From the NCBI GenBank assembly GCA_963747255.1, contig CAVVEG010000002.1, forward strand, positions 248,001 to 312,000: DNA of 64,000 nt, read 5' to 3'. Both the position numbers and the translations under genes were made by a program. Shown here piece by piece: positions 46,499 to 54,564 of this stretch; position 1 is the first letter of the stretch, and every line of letters starts with the position of its first letter. The DNA comes from CAIYRG01 sp963747255. Its GTDB lineage: Bacteria; Pseudomonadota; Alphaproteobacteria; Micropepsales; Micropepsaceae. Under the pieces are notes generated by a model. It worked only from the letters and a program-made list of their open reading frames with translations, ran no database searches and was not told the origin of the DNA.

Positions 46499-46972
46499 TC
46501 AGCCGCGCCGCGCAGCCGCGATAGCGGCGACGTCGATCTTTTTCATTCCCATCATTGCGTCAAACGCCCGCTTTGCTTCATTACCGCCGGTCGCCAGTGC
46601 CTCGGTCAGCACGCGCGGCGTGATCTGCCAGGACACGCCCCACTTGTCCTTGCACCAGCCACAAGCGCTCTCCTGGCCACCATTGCTGACGATGGCGTTC
46701 CAGTAGCGGTCGGTCTCTTGCTGATCGTCGGTGGCGATCTGGAACGAGAAGGCTTCGTTATGTTTGAACGCCGGCCCGCCGTTCAACCCAATACAGGGAA
46801 CACCGGCAATCGTGAATTCGACCGTCAGCACGTCGCCCTTCTTGCCGGACGGGTAGTCGCCAGGCGCACGGTGGACAGCGCCCACTGTGCTGTCGGGAAA
46901 AGTATCAGCGTAGAACCGGGCAGCAGTTTCGGCGTCCTTATCGTACCAGAGGCAAATCGTGTTTTTTGCCAT
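46499..46972 (-). CDS. VOC-superfamily protein, PhnB-like (3-demethylubiquinone methyltransferase-like fold)
   Basis: 157 residues. The pattern MAKNTICLWYDKDAETAARFYADTFPDS, followed by GDVLTVEFTIAGVPCIGLNGGP, ESACGWCKDKWGVSWQITPR and AFDAMMGMKKIDVAAI, is typical of PhnB-like VOC proteins found throughout proteobacteria. Despite automatic names citing a methyltransferase, no enzymatic role is established. Divalent-metal residues of true glyoxalases are not clearly conserved. Monocistronic, 121 bases from the hydrolase start. Confidence 0.9.
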   Translation of the reverse strand: MAKNTICLWYDKDAETAARFYADTFPDSTVGAVHRAPGDYPSGKKGDVLTVEFTIAGVPCIGLNGGPAFKHNEAFSFQIATDDQQETDRYWNAIVSNGGQESACGWCKDKWGVSWQITPRVLTEALATGGNEAKRAFDAMMGMKKIDVAAIAAARRG

Positions 46973-47382
46973 TGCATGTCCTTTCGGTATTGGCCAGCTT
47001 CGCCTGCTGATTTCCGTTTACAGCATCCGGGTTCGCCAACCAAAAACGCACGAATAGAAACCCGCCATCCGTTCACGCCCGCCATCCGTTCACGCCCCCC
47101 ATCCGTTCACGATTGGCGGCCGGCATTTCAAAGTGAACAACCGGGTTCATCGGCGAAATCTCCCGCGAATGTATTCAAAGCGCCCTTAGCGCCTTGACTG
47201 GAATTGGGTTGCTGCGCGCGAAGATCGACCGCTTCGGGCACGTACCGCCCTGGCAGGCCTGCATGTCCCCATCGGATTTCAGAGACTGAACGGTCCCCGT
47301 GTCGGAAGATCGGACATGCGTCTGACACCGCAGGTGTTCGCCCTTCGCTGTGGGAGGGCAAACACCTGGGCCAGATCTTCGA
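46973..47382. other. Intergenic region with a short tandem repeat
   Basis: 410 bases between the VOC gene and the beta-propeller gene. It contains the 17-bp triplicate described separately and no frame that looks like a protein. Confidence 0.5.
47061..47111. repeat. 17-bp direct repeat, three tandem copies
   Basis: Units CCCGCCATCCGTTCACG at 47061-47077 and 47078-47094 are identical; the third (47095-47111) differs at one base. They lie upstream of the VOC gene start (46972, minus strand), about 90-140 bases away. They could be stacked operators or a slippage-generated minisatellite. Confidence 0.75.
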
Positions 47383-48525
47383 TCAGTTCACCGGCGAGAA
47401 CTTCTGGACACGGCTGGTTTCGCCGACTTCGCCCGTGTAGAGATTGCCTTTGGAATCCATAAAAGCGACATGCAGCAGCACGAAGGCGCCGCCTTCGCGT
47501 CCCGGATGTCCGATCCTTTGCACAACCTGTCCGGTCTGGCGATCGAGTTCCCACACCGTCGCATTGGCGATATCCGCCACGAAAATATATTTCTGCTGCG
47601 GATCGGGCGAGAAGTCCACCGACCCCGCGGTGCCGCGGACTTTGGTGTTCCGGGCGATATAGAATTCCTTCAGGAACTTGCCCTGTTTGGTGAATACCTG
47701 GATGCGGTTGCCGGAGCGATCGCCGACATAGACGAGTCCGTCTTTGGAAATGCGGACGGCATGCACGGGAGACTTGAAGTCCTTCGCGCCCGGGTCACCC
47801 TCCTTGCCCACATCCGGCTGACCGTCATTGCTGATCTCGCTCAGCGCCTTGCCATAGGCGCCCCAGCCGCGTTTGAAAGCTCCGGTATTCCAGTCGTAAA
47901 CCATCACGCGTTTGTTCAGATAGCCATCCGCGACATAGATTTCGCCGGCGGCTTCATCGAGCGTGGCTGCGGCCACGCCGCGGAGCAGAAGATCCGTCTG
48001 CTGATTATCCTGCTTCTGCGGCTGGCCGCGCGCGACTTTCGGGCCCCGGTGGCCGAAATCCTTGACGAACTTGCCGTCGCCGGTGAATTTCAGGAGCGTG
48101 TCGCCGGGTTGCGCCCCCGCGAAATATACGTTTCCCTCATTGTCGGTGAAAATGGTGTGTTCCGACTGCGGCCAACCGGGCACCATATCGGGCTTGCCCC
48201 AGGCTTTGAGCAGGTTACCGGCCGTGTCGAATTCCAGTACCGCGGGGGCAGCTGAGCAGCATTCCGCCTCACCTTTTGCGACGTTGTCCTCCTTGAGATC
48301 GCGCGGGCGGTTGAGCACCCAGATATGGTCATCCTTGTCCACGAACAGGCCGGTGATCCCACCGACGATCCAATGGTTGGGTAGTGGCTTGGGCCAATCC
48401 GGGTCATATTTGTATTTCGGCGGACCGTCGGCCGCGGAAAGCGTCGACACGCCGGCGCCAGTCATTGCGAGGCAGCACACACCCGCTATGGCGGCGGAAA
48501 AGTTTAAAACATTCCTGAAACGCAT
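47383..48525 (-). CDS. Exported NHL-repeat beta-propeller protein
   Basis: 380 residues with a signal peptide. NHL-type blades recur: ITGLFVDKDDHIWVLNRPRD, AVLEFDTAGNLLKAWGKP, IFTDNEGNVYFAG, LLKFTGDGKFVKDFG, GEIYVADGYLNKRVMVYD, VYVGDRSGNRIQVFTKQGKF and a last AFMDSKGNLYTGEV. This predicts a six-bladed propeller, as in peptidyl-hydroxyglycine lyases and 6-bladed sugar lactonases, but no catalytic residues can be assigned. It is probably periplasmic and binds a ligand or polymer. Confidence 0.88.
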   Translation of the reverse strand: MRFRNVLNFSAAIAGVCCLAMTGAGVSTLSAADGPPKYKYDPDWPKPLPNHWIVGGITGLFVDKDDHIWVLNRPRDLKEDNVAKGEAECCSAAPAVLEFDTAGNLLKAWGKPDMVPGWPQSEHTIFTDNEGNVYFAGAQPGDTLLKFTGDGKFVKDFGHRGPKVARGQPQKQDNQQTDLLLRGVAAATLDEAAGEIYVADGYLNKRVMVYDWNTGAFKRGWGAYGKALSEISNDGQPDVGKEGDPGAKDFKSPVHAVRISKDGLVYVGDRSGNRIQVFTKQGKFLKEFYIARNTKVRGTAGSVDFSPDPQQKYIFVADIANATVWELDRQTGQVVQRIGHPGREGGAFVLLHVAFMDSKGNLYTGEVGETSRVQKFSPVN

Positions 48526-48654
48526 TCAAAATCCTCCCTTTGCAGACAGCGGTTTAGCACGAAGATACCTTTTCCCGAACATAAGGCCGATTACCTTCGC
48601 AAAGTTTTCTTAACGTATAGTCGTATTGATGGCCTTCCTCCAATTTGGAGCCGG

Positions 48655-48820
48655 TCAGCCGAAACCAAAACGTCTGCAATCCTCACCGTTAGCCGGTTCG
48701 AAATGTCGGGTGTTGAATGTCACGATGCAATTCGCCCCGCCATTGATCGCCGTTTCCAGAACCATTTCGTGCAGATAGCCGAGGATCATCCGCTCCGTCC
48801 AATATGGCGTCTGATGGTTG
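48655..48820 (-). pseudogene. PIN-domain toxin remnant (C-terminal fragment)
   Basis: The frame reads MVLETAINGGANCIVTFN then TRHFEPANG, the C-terminal core of VapC-like PIN RNase toxins, with the acidic residue pattern around VLETA. It stops soon after RRFGFG, short of the usual end, and has no N-terminal half. It abuts the helicase remnant. No antitoxin gene was seen. Probably a relic. Confidence 0.6.
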
Positions 48821-48829
48821 CGATCTTCC

Positions 48830-49245
48830 GCGCCGCAGAAGGGTCCAACCCCTCGGTTGCGCTGAGCAGTCTCGAACCAGCTCCGGCTTCCTCCGCACAC
48901 CGGCGTATCTCATCAACCAGATCGGTTCCACGGCGCTCAGCTTCCTCAGGCGCGACGATTGCTTGAGCTTGAGCAAAAAGCTCTTCGAATGGAGCACCGC
49001 CTTCCTCAGAGTCGAGCACGTCGCCGAGCTTGTCGACGCCGAACTCTTCAAGAATCCTCGCCAGCTTTTCTTCCAAAACATCCCGCACGCGAAGCTCGAC
49101 AGTCCCCTGCGAGCGCGAAGTTTACCGCCCGCACGATACGCTTCTGCCCGATACGATCGACTCGGCCGATCCGCTGCTCGATCTTCATCGGGTTTCCACC
49201 TACCCTCATTCCGAAAATCCCACGGCGTCGAGTTTGAGTCTGCAA
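48830..49245 (-). pseudogene. SNF2/DEAD-type helicase remnant
   Basis: Two frames carry the C-terminal helicase part: NPMKIEQRIGRVDRIGQKRI (motif VI, with the arginine fingers) in one and VLEEKLARILEEFGVDKLGD then FEELFAQA in another, overlapping at about 49050-49090. The ATPase half and the upstream VNYD-type sequence are missing. This is a decayed fragment of a large SWI2/SNF2-like helicase of the kind found in defence islands. Confidence 0.65.
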
Positions 49246-49296
49246 CCCACGGGCGTAATCGCCTCATATCGAAGGGGAGACGATACATCTGCTTCT

Positions 49297-49761
49297 CTAA
49301 TCCGATAGCGGCAATTCCGTCGTCCGTTTCATTTCCTCCATCGCGAATGCAGCGCTGACATCCATCAGCTTGGCGATCCGAATTAGCGACTTGTACACAC
49401 GGTCATAGGCCGCGATATCCGCGACCTGTAGTTTTAGCAGGTAATCGACTTCGCCCGCCATCCGGTAAAATTCAACCACTTCGGGAATTCGACGAACTCC
49501 GGCAGAGAATGTTTCCAGCCATTTCTCCGTATGCTCCGCCGCGCGCACGCTTACAAAGACAGTGACGCCTACTCCGAGTTTTGCTGGATCGAGCAGTGCA
49601 ACTCGTTTGTGAATGACGCCTTGCTTCTCAAGCAGTTTGATGCGCCGCCAGCAGGCGTTCTGTGAGAGATGAACCGAATCAGCGATCTCCGAAACTGGGC
49701 GAGTAGCATCCTTCTGCAATAACCGCAGGATCTTTATGTCGATGGAATCGAGCTCCGGCAT
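49297..49761 (-). CDS. Lrp/AsnC-family transcriptional regulator
   Basis: 154 residues. The N-terminal winged HTH reads LDSIDIKILRLLQKDATRPVSEIADSVHLSQNACWRRIKLLEKQGVI; the C-terminal RAM/ACT-like effector domain includes PEVVEFYRMAGEVDYLLKLQVADIAAYD. I chose ATG 49761; an extension to 49839 lacks family similarity. Such regulators bind amino acids and often control a divergent gene; here the divergent gene is the small membrane protein at 49860, with about 100 bases between them. Confidence 0.93.
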   Translation of the reverse strand: MPELDSIDIKILRLLQKDATRPVSEIADSVHLSQNACWRRIKLLEKQGVIHKRVALLDPAKLGVGVTVFVSVRAAEHTEKWLETFSAGVRRIPEVVEFYRMAGEVDYLLKLQVADIAAYDRVYKSLIRIAKLMDVSAAFAMEEMKRTTELPLSD

Positions 49762-49859
49762 GGGAAAATCTCCCAAAACAAACACCATGAACAGAATAAA
49801 TTGGGAACAATTACCGTCAAGAGTTGCATAGAATTCCATGAAGTGGTCAGGGAGCTTCC

Positions 49860-50171
49860 ATGCTGCAGGATTGGTTTGTTAAGCATCCCCAGTCAGTCGG
49901 GGAAAGCTATTTTGAACATCAACGCACGGCACTGCGTTTTTCCCTGGTCCTGTTCCGGGCTGCGCTCGCGTGTTTTGTGCATGCCATTGTACCAGCACTT
50001 TTCCAACGCACCGCAAGCCGCTGCGTAGCCGAGCTGCACGATTGCATGATGCGCCGCACCGCTCCCGCTGCGCATTTGCTGCCAGCGGCCTGTTTACAGT
50101 CAAGCGAACGGAAAGCAATTACTCAAGAGAACTTCCCTGAGCAGCTGGAAGCCGTGGGGCATGGGAATTGA
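49860..50171 (+). CDS. DUF6356-like small membrane-associated protein
   Basis: 103 residues. MLQDWFVKHPQSVGESYFEHQ then ALRFSLVLFRAALACFVHAIVPALFQRTAS is the pattern I know as DUF6356 (name from memory): a short amphipathic start and one hydrophobic segment. GGGAG lies eight bases before the ATG. Family role unknown. The last codons overlap the TTG start of the next small gene. Confidence 0.75.
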   Translation: MLQDWFVKHPQSVGESYFEHQRTALRFSLVLFRAALACFVHAIVPALFQRTASRCVAELHDCMMRRTAPAAHLLPAACLQSSERKAITQENFPEQLEAVGHGN

Positions 50172-50356
50172 CCGTGCAGAACCTGAGTAAGTGGTCTGAG
50201 CTTCGCAAAGAGGCCCAAGCATTGCGCGACGCTGCCGAGATAACCGAAAGCGAAATTACCCGCGCAACCCTGCTCAAATTGGCCGAGGAATTTGACCGGA
50301 TGGCCGCGAATCCGGTGGTGAATTACCCGAAGGAATTGCCCCGGTACATCAAGTAA
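50168..50356 (+). CDS. Small helical protein (62 aa), same family as 33194/33624/51434
   Basis: Starts with TTG at 50168, overlapping the upstream stop (TTGA), so it is probably translationally coupled. LRKEAQALRDAAEITESEIT is followed by RATLLKLAEEFDRMAANP, the same two-helix layout with LLxLAEEFxRMA. Tail: NYPKELPRYIK. Function unknown. Confidence 0.65.
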   Translation: MTVQNLSKWSELRKEAQALRDAAEITESEITRATLLKLAEEFDRMAANPVVNYPKELPRYIK

Positions 50357-50391
50357 ATTCCACTGAGACTCGCGGCACCGGCTGTAAAATC

Positions 50392-50443
50392 GCTTGCAAT
50401 TATTGGACGCGAAAAGAGGGTTGCGGTTGGACGCGATTTGACA
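50392..50443. repeat. About 52-bp repeat, copy 1 (IS-end-like)
   Basis: GCTTGCAAT, then TATTGGACGCGAAAA, then GTTGGACGCGATTTGACA. The same segment recurs in the same orientation at 52166-52223. On the minus strand it begins TGTCAAATCGCGTCCAA and holds two TTGGACGCG boxes, a layout like the ends of IS21-type elements with internal transposase-binding repeats. No cognate transposase is present. Confidence 0.6.
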
Positions 50444-50448
50444 GACCT

Positions 50449-50640
50449 GCATTGTGCATCTGATCCGGAATAGCCTTTCCTTCGTCACCTGGAAGGACCG
50501 CAAGACGATCCTGCCGTCGATCAAGGCTATTTATCGTGCCGAGAACGCAGACGCGCCCCCCAGCGGCTCGAGGAGTTCGAAGCCGAATGGGGCAAGCGTT
50601 ATCCGGCGAGCGGTCAGGCCTGGCGACGAAGCTGCCGTCC
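50449..50640 (+). pseudogene. IS256-family (mutator-type) transposase remnant
   Basis: One frame reads HLIRNSLSFVTWKDRKTILP then SIKAIYRAENADA; a second reads RLEEFEAEWGKRYPASGQAW. Together they match the conserved C-terminal third of IS256-family transposases, before WRR and the final helices. The start and end are gone and a frameshift lies near 50555. It sits directly next to repeat copy 1. Confidence 0.8.
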
Positions 50641-50847
50641 AATGTGGTCGGGTGTACCTGATGATCGGACGCGATCACAAACCCGGCGCCATGGGCGCGC
50701 ATCCTCGAAATCAAACCGCACAGGCCAGAAGACAATTCCGATGAAGCAGAGTTCGCCGATGCTGTCTAACCGGGTTCGGCGGGTCGCTCCGCGACGACGC
50801 CTGCTCCGACCCATTAGTTTCTTGAACTCGCAGACACTCGATTTCCA

Positions 50848-51342
50848 ATGGGAACCGCACGCCTTCAGGCCATCGTTCTCTTCTCGATGGTCGTGTTTTC
50901 GGCCACTACGCCCTCTGCACTTGCACAGTCAGATGGAGAGTCAGCATCTTGGAAGGCTGTCATGGACGCAGCGAACGCTGACGACGTCCGCGCTTTTTTG
51001 GTGAGATTCCCGAATGGAGAGTTCGCTAACGAAGCACGCCGAAAGTACAGCTTGCTGGCCCACGACAAGCTTCCGCCGCGCGTGCAGCACGTGGAGCTGC
51101 ATTATCCGCTGAATGCCAGAGGCCTGACATTTCGGGCGCTCCGCTCCGTGATTCTCGATGCGGTCGTAAGCCCCGGTGGCAAGGCGGATAACATTACTTT
51201 CACGAGGCGGCGCGGCGTGGACGCTATGGATGAGGCAGCGATAAGCGCGGCGCGGAAGGCAACCTATCTACCTGCCGTGGACAACGGTACAGCCGTGCAA
51301 CAGCACTTAACGGACCCCGGAGCGACCGTGATAAAGCTGTGA
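50848..51342 (+). CDS. Exported protein with TonB-C-like domain
   Basis: 164 residues with a signal peptide (IVLFSMVVFSATTPSALAQ). After a helical stretch (ADDVRAFLVRFPNGEFANEARRKY, resembling a tetratricopeptide-like unit), the C-terminal VVSPGGKADNITFTRRRGVDAMDEAAISAARKATYLPA matches the TonB C-terminal beta-alpha-beta signature (VxPdGkvxxvxvxxSSGxxxLDeAAlxAvrxwxFxPA). It lacks a TonB transmembrane anchor, so it may be a periplasmic binder rather than an energy transducer. Confidence 0.65.
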   Translation: MGTARLQAIVLFSMVVFSATTPSALAQSDGESASWKAVMDAANADDVRAFLVRFPNGEFANEARRKYSLLAHDKLPPRVQHVELHYPLNARGLTFRALRSVILDAVVSPGGKADNITFTRRRGVDAMDEAAISAARKATYLPAVDNGTAVQQHLTDPGATVIKL

Positions 51343-51433
51343 CATCGCAGCATGGTCCGCCCCGAGGGCCATAAACGTGAGCGCTTCGGATATAGCTTGG
51401 GGTTGGTAATGGCGGGAACCCCATCCGACGCGC

Positions 51434-51607
51434 ATGACACTCCACGAATCCCTCATTCGGTTCAGAAATCGCGCTCAGCAATTGCGTAATTTTGCCCACG
51501 CGATCAAAGACGATGGCTATCTCGAATCGGCCGAAGAATTTGAGCACCTGGCGGTGGTGCTTGTCTCTCGGGGTTATTCAAAAGCGCGAAACGCGTACTG
51601 CGGCTGA
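51434..51607 (+). CDS. Small helical protein (57 aa), fourth family member
   Basis: Reads MTLHESLIRFRNRAQQLRNF, then AHAIKDDGYLESAEEFEHLA, a short basic end and a stop. The two-helix layout and the AEEFExLA motif match the proteins at 33194, 33624 and 50168. No strong ribosome site. Function unknown; included because of the family resemblance. Confidence 0.5.
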   Translation: MTLHESLIRFRNRAQQLRNFAHAIKDDGYLESAEEFEHLAVVLVSRGYSKARNAYCG

Positions 51608-51650
51608 AAGCAAACGGTCCCGCCCCGGCGTGGCTCTCTTGAGTGGTGCC

Positions 51651-52019
51651 ATGTTGATCAACGAGCTGCGTGTCTCCTGCCTGGAGCTGTTAGGTTTGGT
51701 TGAATGGGCGCAGCTCACGCCTTCGCAACGGCAGCTGGCGTCTCACCTTTTGATAAGCGAAATGCTGCCGAGAACATTGGCCTGGTGGAGACTCTCGACA
51801 CCGCAGCAGCGGCGATTACTGGATCAAGTCGATCAGTTGATATCGGACCTCAGGCGTAAGCTTCCGCCAAAGAAAGGACTCAGCATTGAAGCCAACGCAT
51901 CCTGCCCCCGTGTGCCGCCGCGTTTGGGCAGGTCCGCCGACATGAGATTAAGTGCTGTCGGTGGCATCTTGCCCGCGTACAGCCCGAAGACCGCCCAGCG
52001 GCCGGCGCCGCCCGCCTGA
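51651..52019 (+). CDS. Hypothetical protein
   Basis: About 122 residues from ATG 51651. The first 75 residues are a plausible helical protein (MLINELRVSCLELLGLVEW, QRQLASHLLISEMLPRTLAWW, QQRRLLDQVDQLISDLRRKL). The remainder, from about 51895, is Pro/Arg-rich and may be unrelated DNA read through after an insertion or deletion. I do not recognise it. Confidence 0.35.
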   Translation: MLINELRVSCLELLGLVEWAQLTPSQRQLASHLLISEMLPRTLAWWRLSTPQQRRLLDQVDQLISDLRRKLPPKKGLSIEANASCPRVPPRLGRSADMRLSAVGGILPAYSPKTAQRPAPPA

Positions 52020-52561
52020 TCGGCGTGGCGTCTTCTGTCACTTTCGGCGTGGTGCAATAGTCGAGGCCAATGAACATGGATACGCGCACGCATCGTCCGA
52101 GATCAGGCCTTCGTTGAGCCCGGTCCGTGGACAAGGCGATCATCGCGCCGTTTGGCAGTCAAATTGCTTGCAATATTAATTATTGGACGCGAAAACGGGG
52201 TCGCAGTTGGACGCGATTTGACACTTGGGGTACCTGCGACGCCCACAGGAATCTCCTCGCGCGGCGGTCCTTTGGCGAGTCGGGGGTCCGAATATGGCGA
52301 CGAACGCATAATACAGCTCCCCCCGTTACGGGCGTGCGGCTGCCTAAGCTGGCACCGGCAATGGCGGGGTGGTAGTGAGCCAGAAGCGGACAAACATCGC
52401 CAGTATTTCTCGCGGGGTATGGCCGCTTGGCGGGCAGCGCGGACATTTGGCACTACCTGCTGGGTGCCGTGTTGTCGAATGATTCACGAGGTGCTTCGGG
52501 TAAACAAAGCTGAAGACGCGCTATGCGTAAAATTTTAGCGGGTTGCTGCATCTACACATTA
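52020..52561. other. Degenerate region containing repeat copy 2
   Basis: Holds the second copy of the IS-end-like repeat and otherwise only short frames without protein-like patterns. Probably accumulated mobile-element debris. Confidence 0.45.
52166..52223. repeat. IS-end-like repeat, copy 2
   Basis: GCTTGCAAT with an extra ATTAAT, then TATTGGACGCGAAAA and GTTGGACGCGATTTGACA. Same orientation as copy 1 at 50392, about 1.78 kb away, differing by a six-base insertion and a few substitutions. Confidence 0.6.
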
Positions 52562-53263
52562 TCACCGTCCGAGTATTCCGGACCAAGCCGCAGCCACAAC
52601 TTCACGAGCGTTGCAATCGATTAGATCGCCGTGCGACAGCACGACCTGCTGAAAATCCCACGCCAGAATGCGCTGAAGCGATCTCGCTGCAGCCTGACGG
52701 TCGCTCCAGCCCACGCGGTATTCCGGCGCGGGACGGGGATTATTCCACATGCGGAACACATACTTGAACCAGAATTTCAATGCCCATCCCGTATGGGGCG
52801 TCGTGTCGGTAAAGTTCTCGATGAGGTCAACAAGGATCAACGTGCGGCTGGCGCGATGAAACATCGCGACCTCGCGCATGATGCGTGTGCCCTGCACGAG
52901 CACCTGGTCGATCTCATCGACCCAGTCCGCGGGGGCCACGTCACCAAGCAGGCCATCAGATTTCAGGGCGGGATTCCTGCTCTCAACGCCGGGGCAGATC
53001 CATGTCTTCGCCCCTGGAAACGCGACTTGCGCGGTGGCTGCGTACATGTGGTGAAAATTTCCGGGGGCGAGGATATGGGCGACCGGACCTAGCGCCAAGA
53101 TCTCTTCGGCGATCGCCGCAGTGATGTCGCATGGCGAGTGAAGGATAAGTCGGCCAGACGCGAGGCGAACCACCGTCATTCGTGCGTCAAACCGCGTACC
53201 GGCCAATCGCATGGGATATGTGCGAAGCCATAGCTGATCTATGACATAGGGCACGAAGGGCAT
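52562..53263 (-). CDS. DUF4336 protein (metallo-beta-lactamase-like fold)
   Basis: 233 residues from ATG 53263. DQLWLRTYPMRLAGTRFDARMTVVRLASGRLILHSPC, then VAHILAPGNFHHMYAATAQVAFPGAKTWICPGVESRNP, is typical of DUF4336, a family related to metallo-beta-lactamases but with incomplete metal sites. HSP, NFHH and LSHGDLI are candidate metal residues. Role unknown. It borders the integrase fragment, so it may mark the host side of a former insertion. Confidence 0.8.
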   Translation of the reverse strand: MPFVPYVIDQLWLRTYPMRLAGTRFDARMTVVRLASGRLILHSPCDITAAIAEEILALGPVAHILAPGNFHHMYAATAQVAFPGAKTWICPGVESRNPALKSDGLLGDVAPADWVDEIDQVLVQGTRIMREVAMFHRASRTLILVDLIENFTDTTPHTGWALKFWFKYVFRMWNNPRPAPEYRVGWSDRQAAARSLQRILAWDFQQVVLSHGDLIDCNAREVVAAAWSGILGR

Positions 53264-53373
53264 CACGGTCCTTCGGTGGATCAATTTGTAGGCATTCCGA
53301 TCAGATCGAACGCAATCGTTTTGCGGCCAATCGATGCACAATACCAAGAGTTCAACAAAGTTAGAGCCCCTTC

Positions 53374-54381
53374 ATGGCGCAGAAGCTTGCCATGCTTTGG
53401 ACGCCAGAGAGTGCACGTAAGGAAGCGCGCATACTGCTTGGCGGGATTGCCAAGGGCGACAACCCGGCGGAGCAGCGCCGGTTCGACGCGAAGGCAATCA
53501 CCGTCAAAGAGTTGTGCGAACGTTACCTGGGGGACGCCGATGCTGGTCTCATCCTCGGCAAGGGACGGCGCCCCAAGAAGGCGTCGACGCTCGAGGTCGA
53601 CAAGAGCAGGATTCGCCGCCACATCGTCCCGCTGCTCGGAACACGCCGGGTGAAGGATGTCACATCTGTCGACGTTACGCATTTTCTTCGCGACGTAGTC
53701 TCCGGCAGGACGAAGCTGGATGTGAAGACGAAGCCGCGCGCACGCGCAATCGTGCGGGGCGGATTAGGTACCGCATCGCGCGCGGTCGGTCTTCTCGGGG
53801 GCATTTTTACCTACGCTGTGGAGCATGGAATTATTGACAGAAACCCGGCGCATGGGGTTCGGAAAGCCGCTGACCGGGTGAAGGACCGGCGGCTCACGGA
53901 GCAGGAATATCGGCTGCTTGGAGAAATCATCGAGAAGGTTAGCGAGGACGATCGATACGCCACCGCTGTCAATATGATCCGCGCCATCGCACTCACCGGA
54001 TGTCGCCGGGGAGAAATCATCAACCTGAAATGGTCGGAGCTTGACGTCAGGAATAGTTGCCTGCGGCTCAACGACAGCAAGGAAGGTGCGTCGACCCGGC
54101 CTATTGGTTTGTCGGTCCTGGATCTTCTCGACCCACTACGCCCCGACGTCCCGGGCGATTTTGTCTTTCCTGGGACTGAGGCTGGCAAACCGCTCGTCGG
54201 CTTTCCCAAATATTGGAAGAAAATCCTGGTAGGAACGGCCCTCGCGGATATCACACCTCATATCCTGCGCCACAGCTTTGCGAGTGTCGCCAATGATCTA
54301 GTACGTCAAGGGCTGGCGAGCGCCGGTGAGTGGAGCCGCGATCTTCAGTACGAAATAAGTGCACGAAGGCATAGACGATGA
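53374..54381 (+). pseudogene. Tyrosine-recombinase integrase, truncated at both ends
   Basis: Phage/island-type integrase. The body is intact: ESARKEARILLGGIAKGDNP, the core-binding domain, and ALTGCRRGEIINLKWSELD with the first catalytic Arg, then HILRHSFASV with the HxxR box. The N-terminal arm-binding region of about 60 residues is absent, and after NDL the frame turns into unrelated sequence (VRQGLASAGEW), so the second His/Trp and the nucleophile Tyr are missing. It therefore cannot be active. The breakpoint is near 54300, about 260 bases before the IS1380 element, so that element did not cause it directly. Confidence 0.85.
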
Positions 54382-54564
54382 CGACCGAGAGGACGATCCA
54401 AAGAAGGAGCTTCGTTGCCGCTACTGAGGCTTGTTCCTTGGAAGGATGGTTGCCGTCGGCGTTCCGCGCCTGCCGTTCTCAGGTTCAAAAAGAACTGTCT
54501 GGCGACGGAGCAAAAGGCCGCGCTAGCAACACCATCCATAATATGCTCTTGATGGCATCTCTAG

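Noticed and set aside
46499..46972. Reading the PhnB-like protein as a ubiquinone methyltransferase
   Set aside because: The family name is historical; there is no SAM-binding motif, only a VOC fold.
47061..47111. CRISPR-like array
   Set aside because: Units are directly adjacent with no spacers, so it is a tandem repeat.
51880..52143. Minus-strand frame with LDYCTTPKVTEDATPIRRA as a possible transposase fragment
   Set aside because: I could not tie it to any IS family and the frame lacks a conserved motif.
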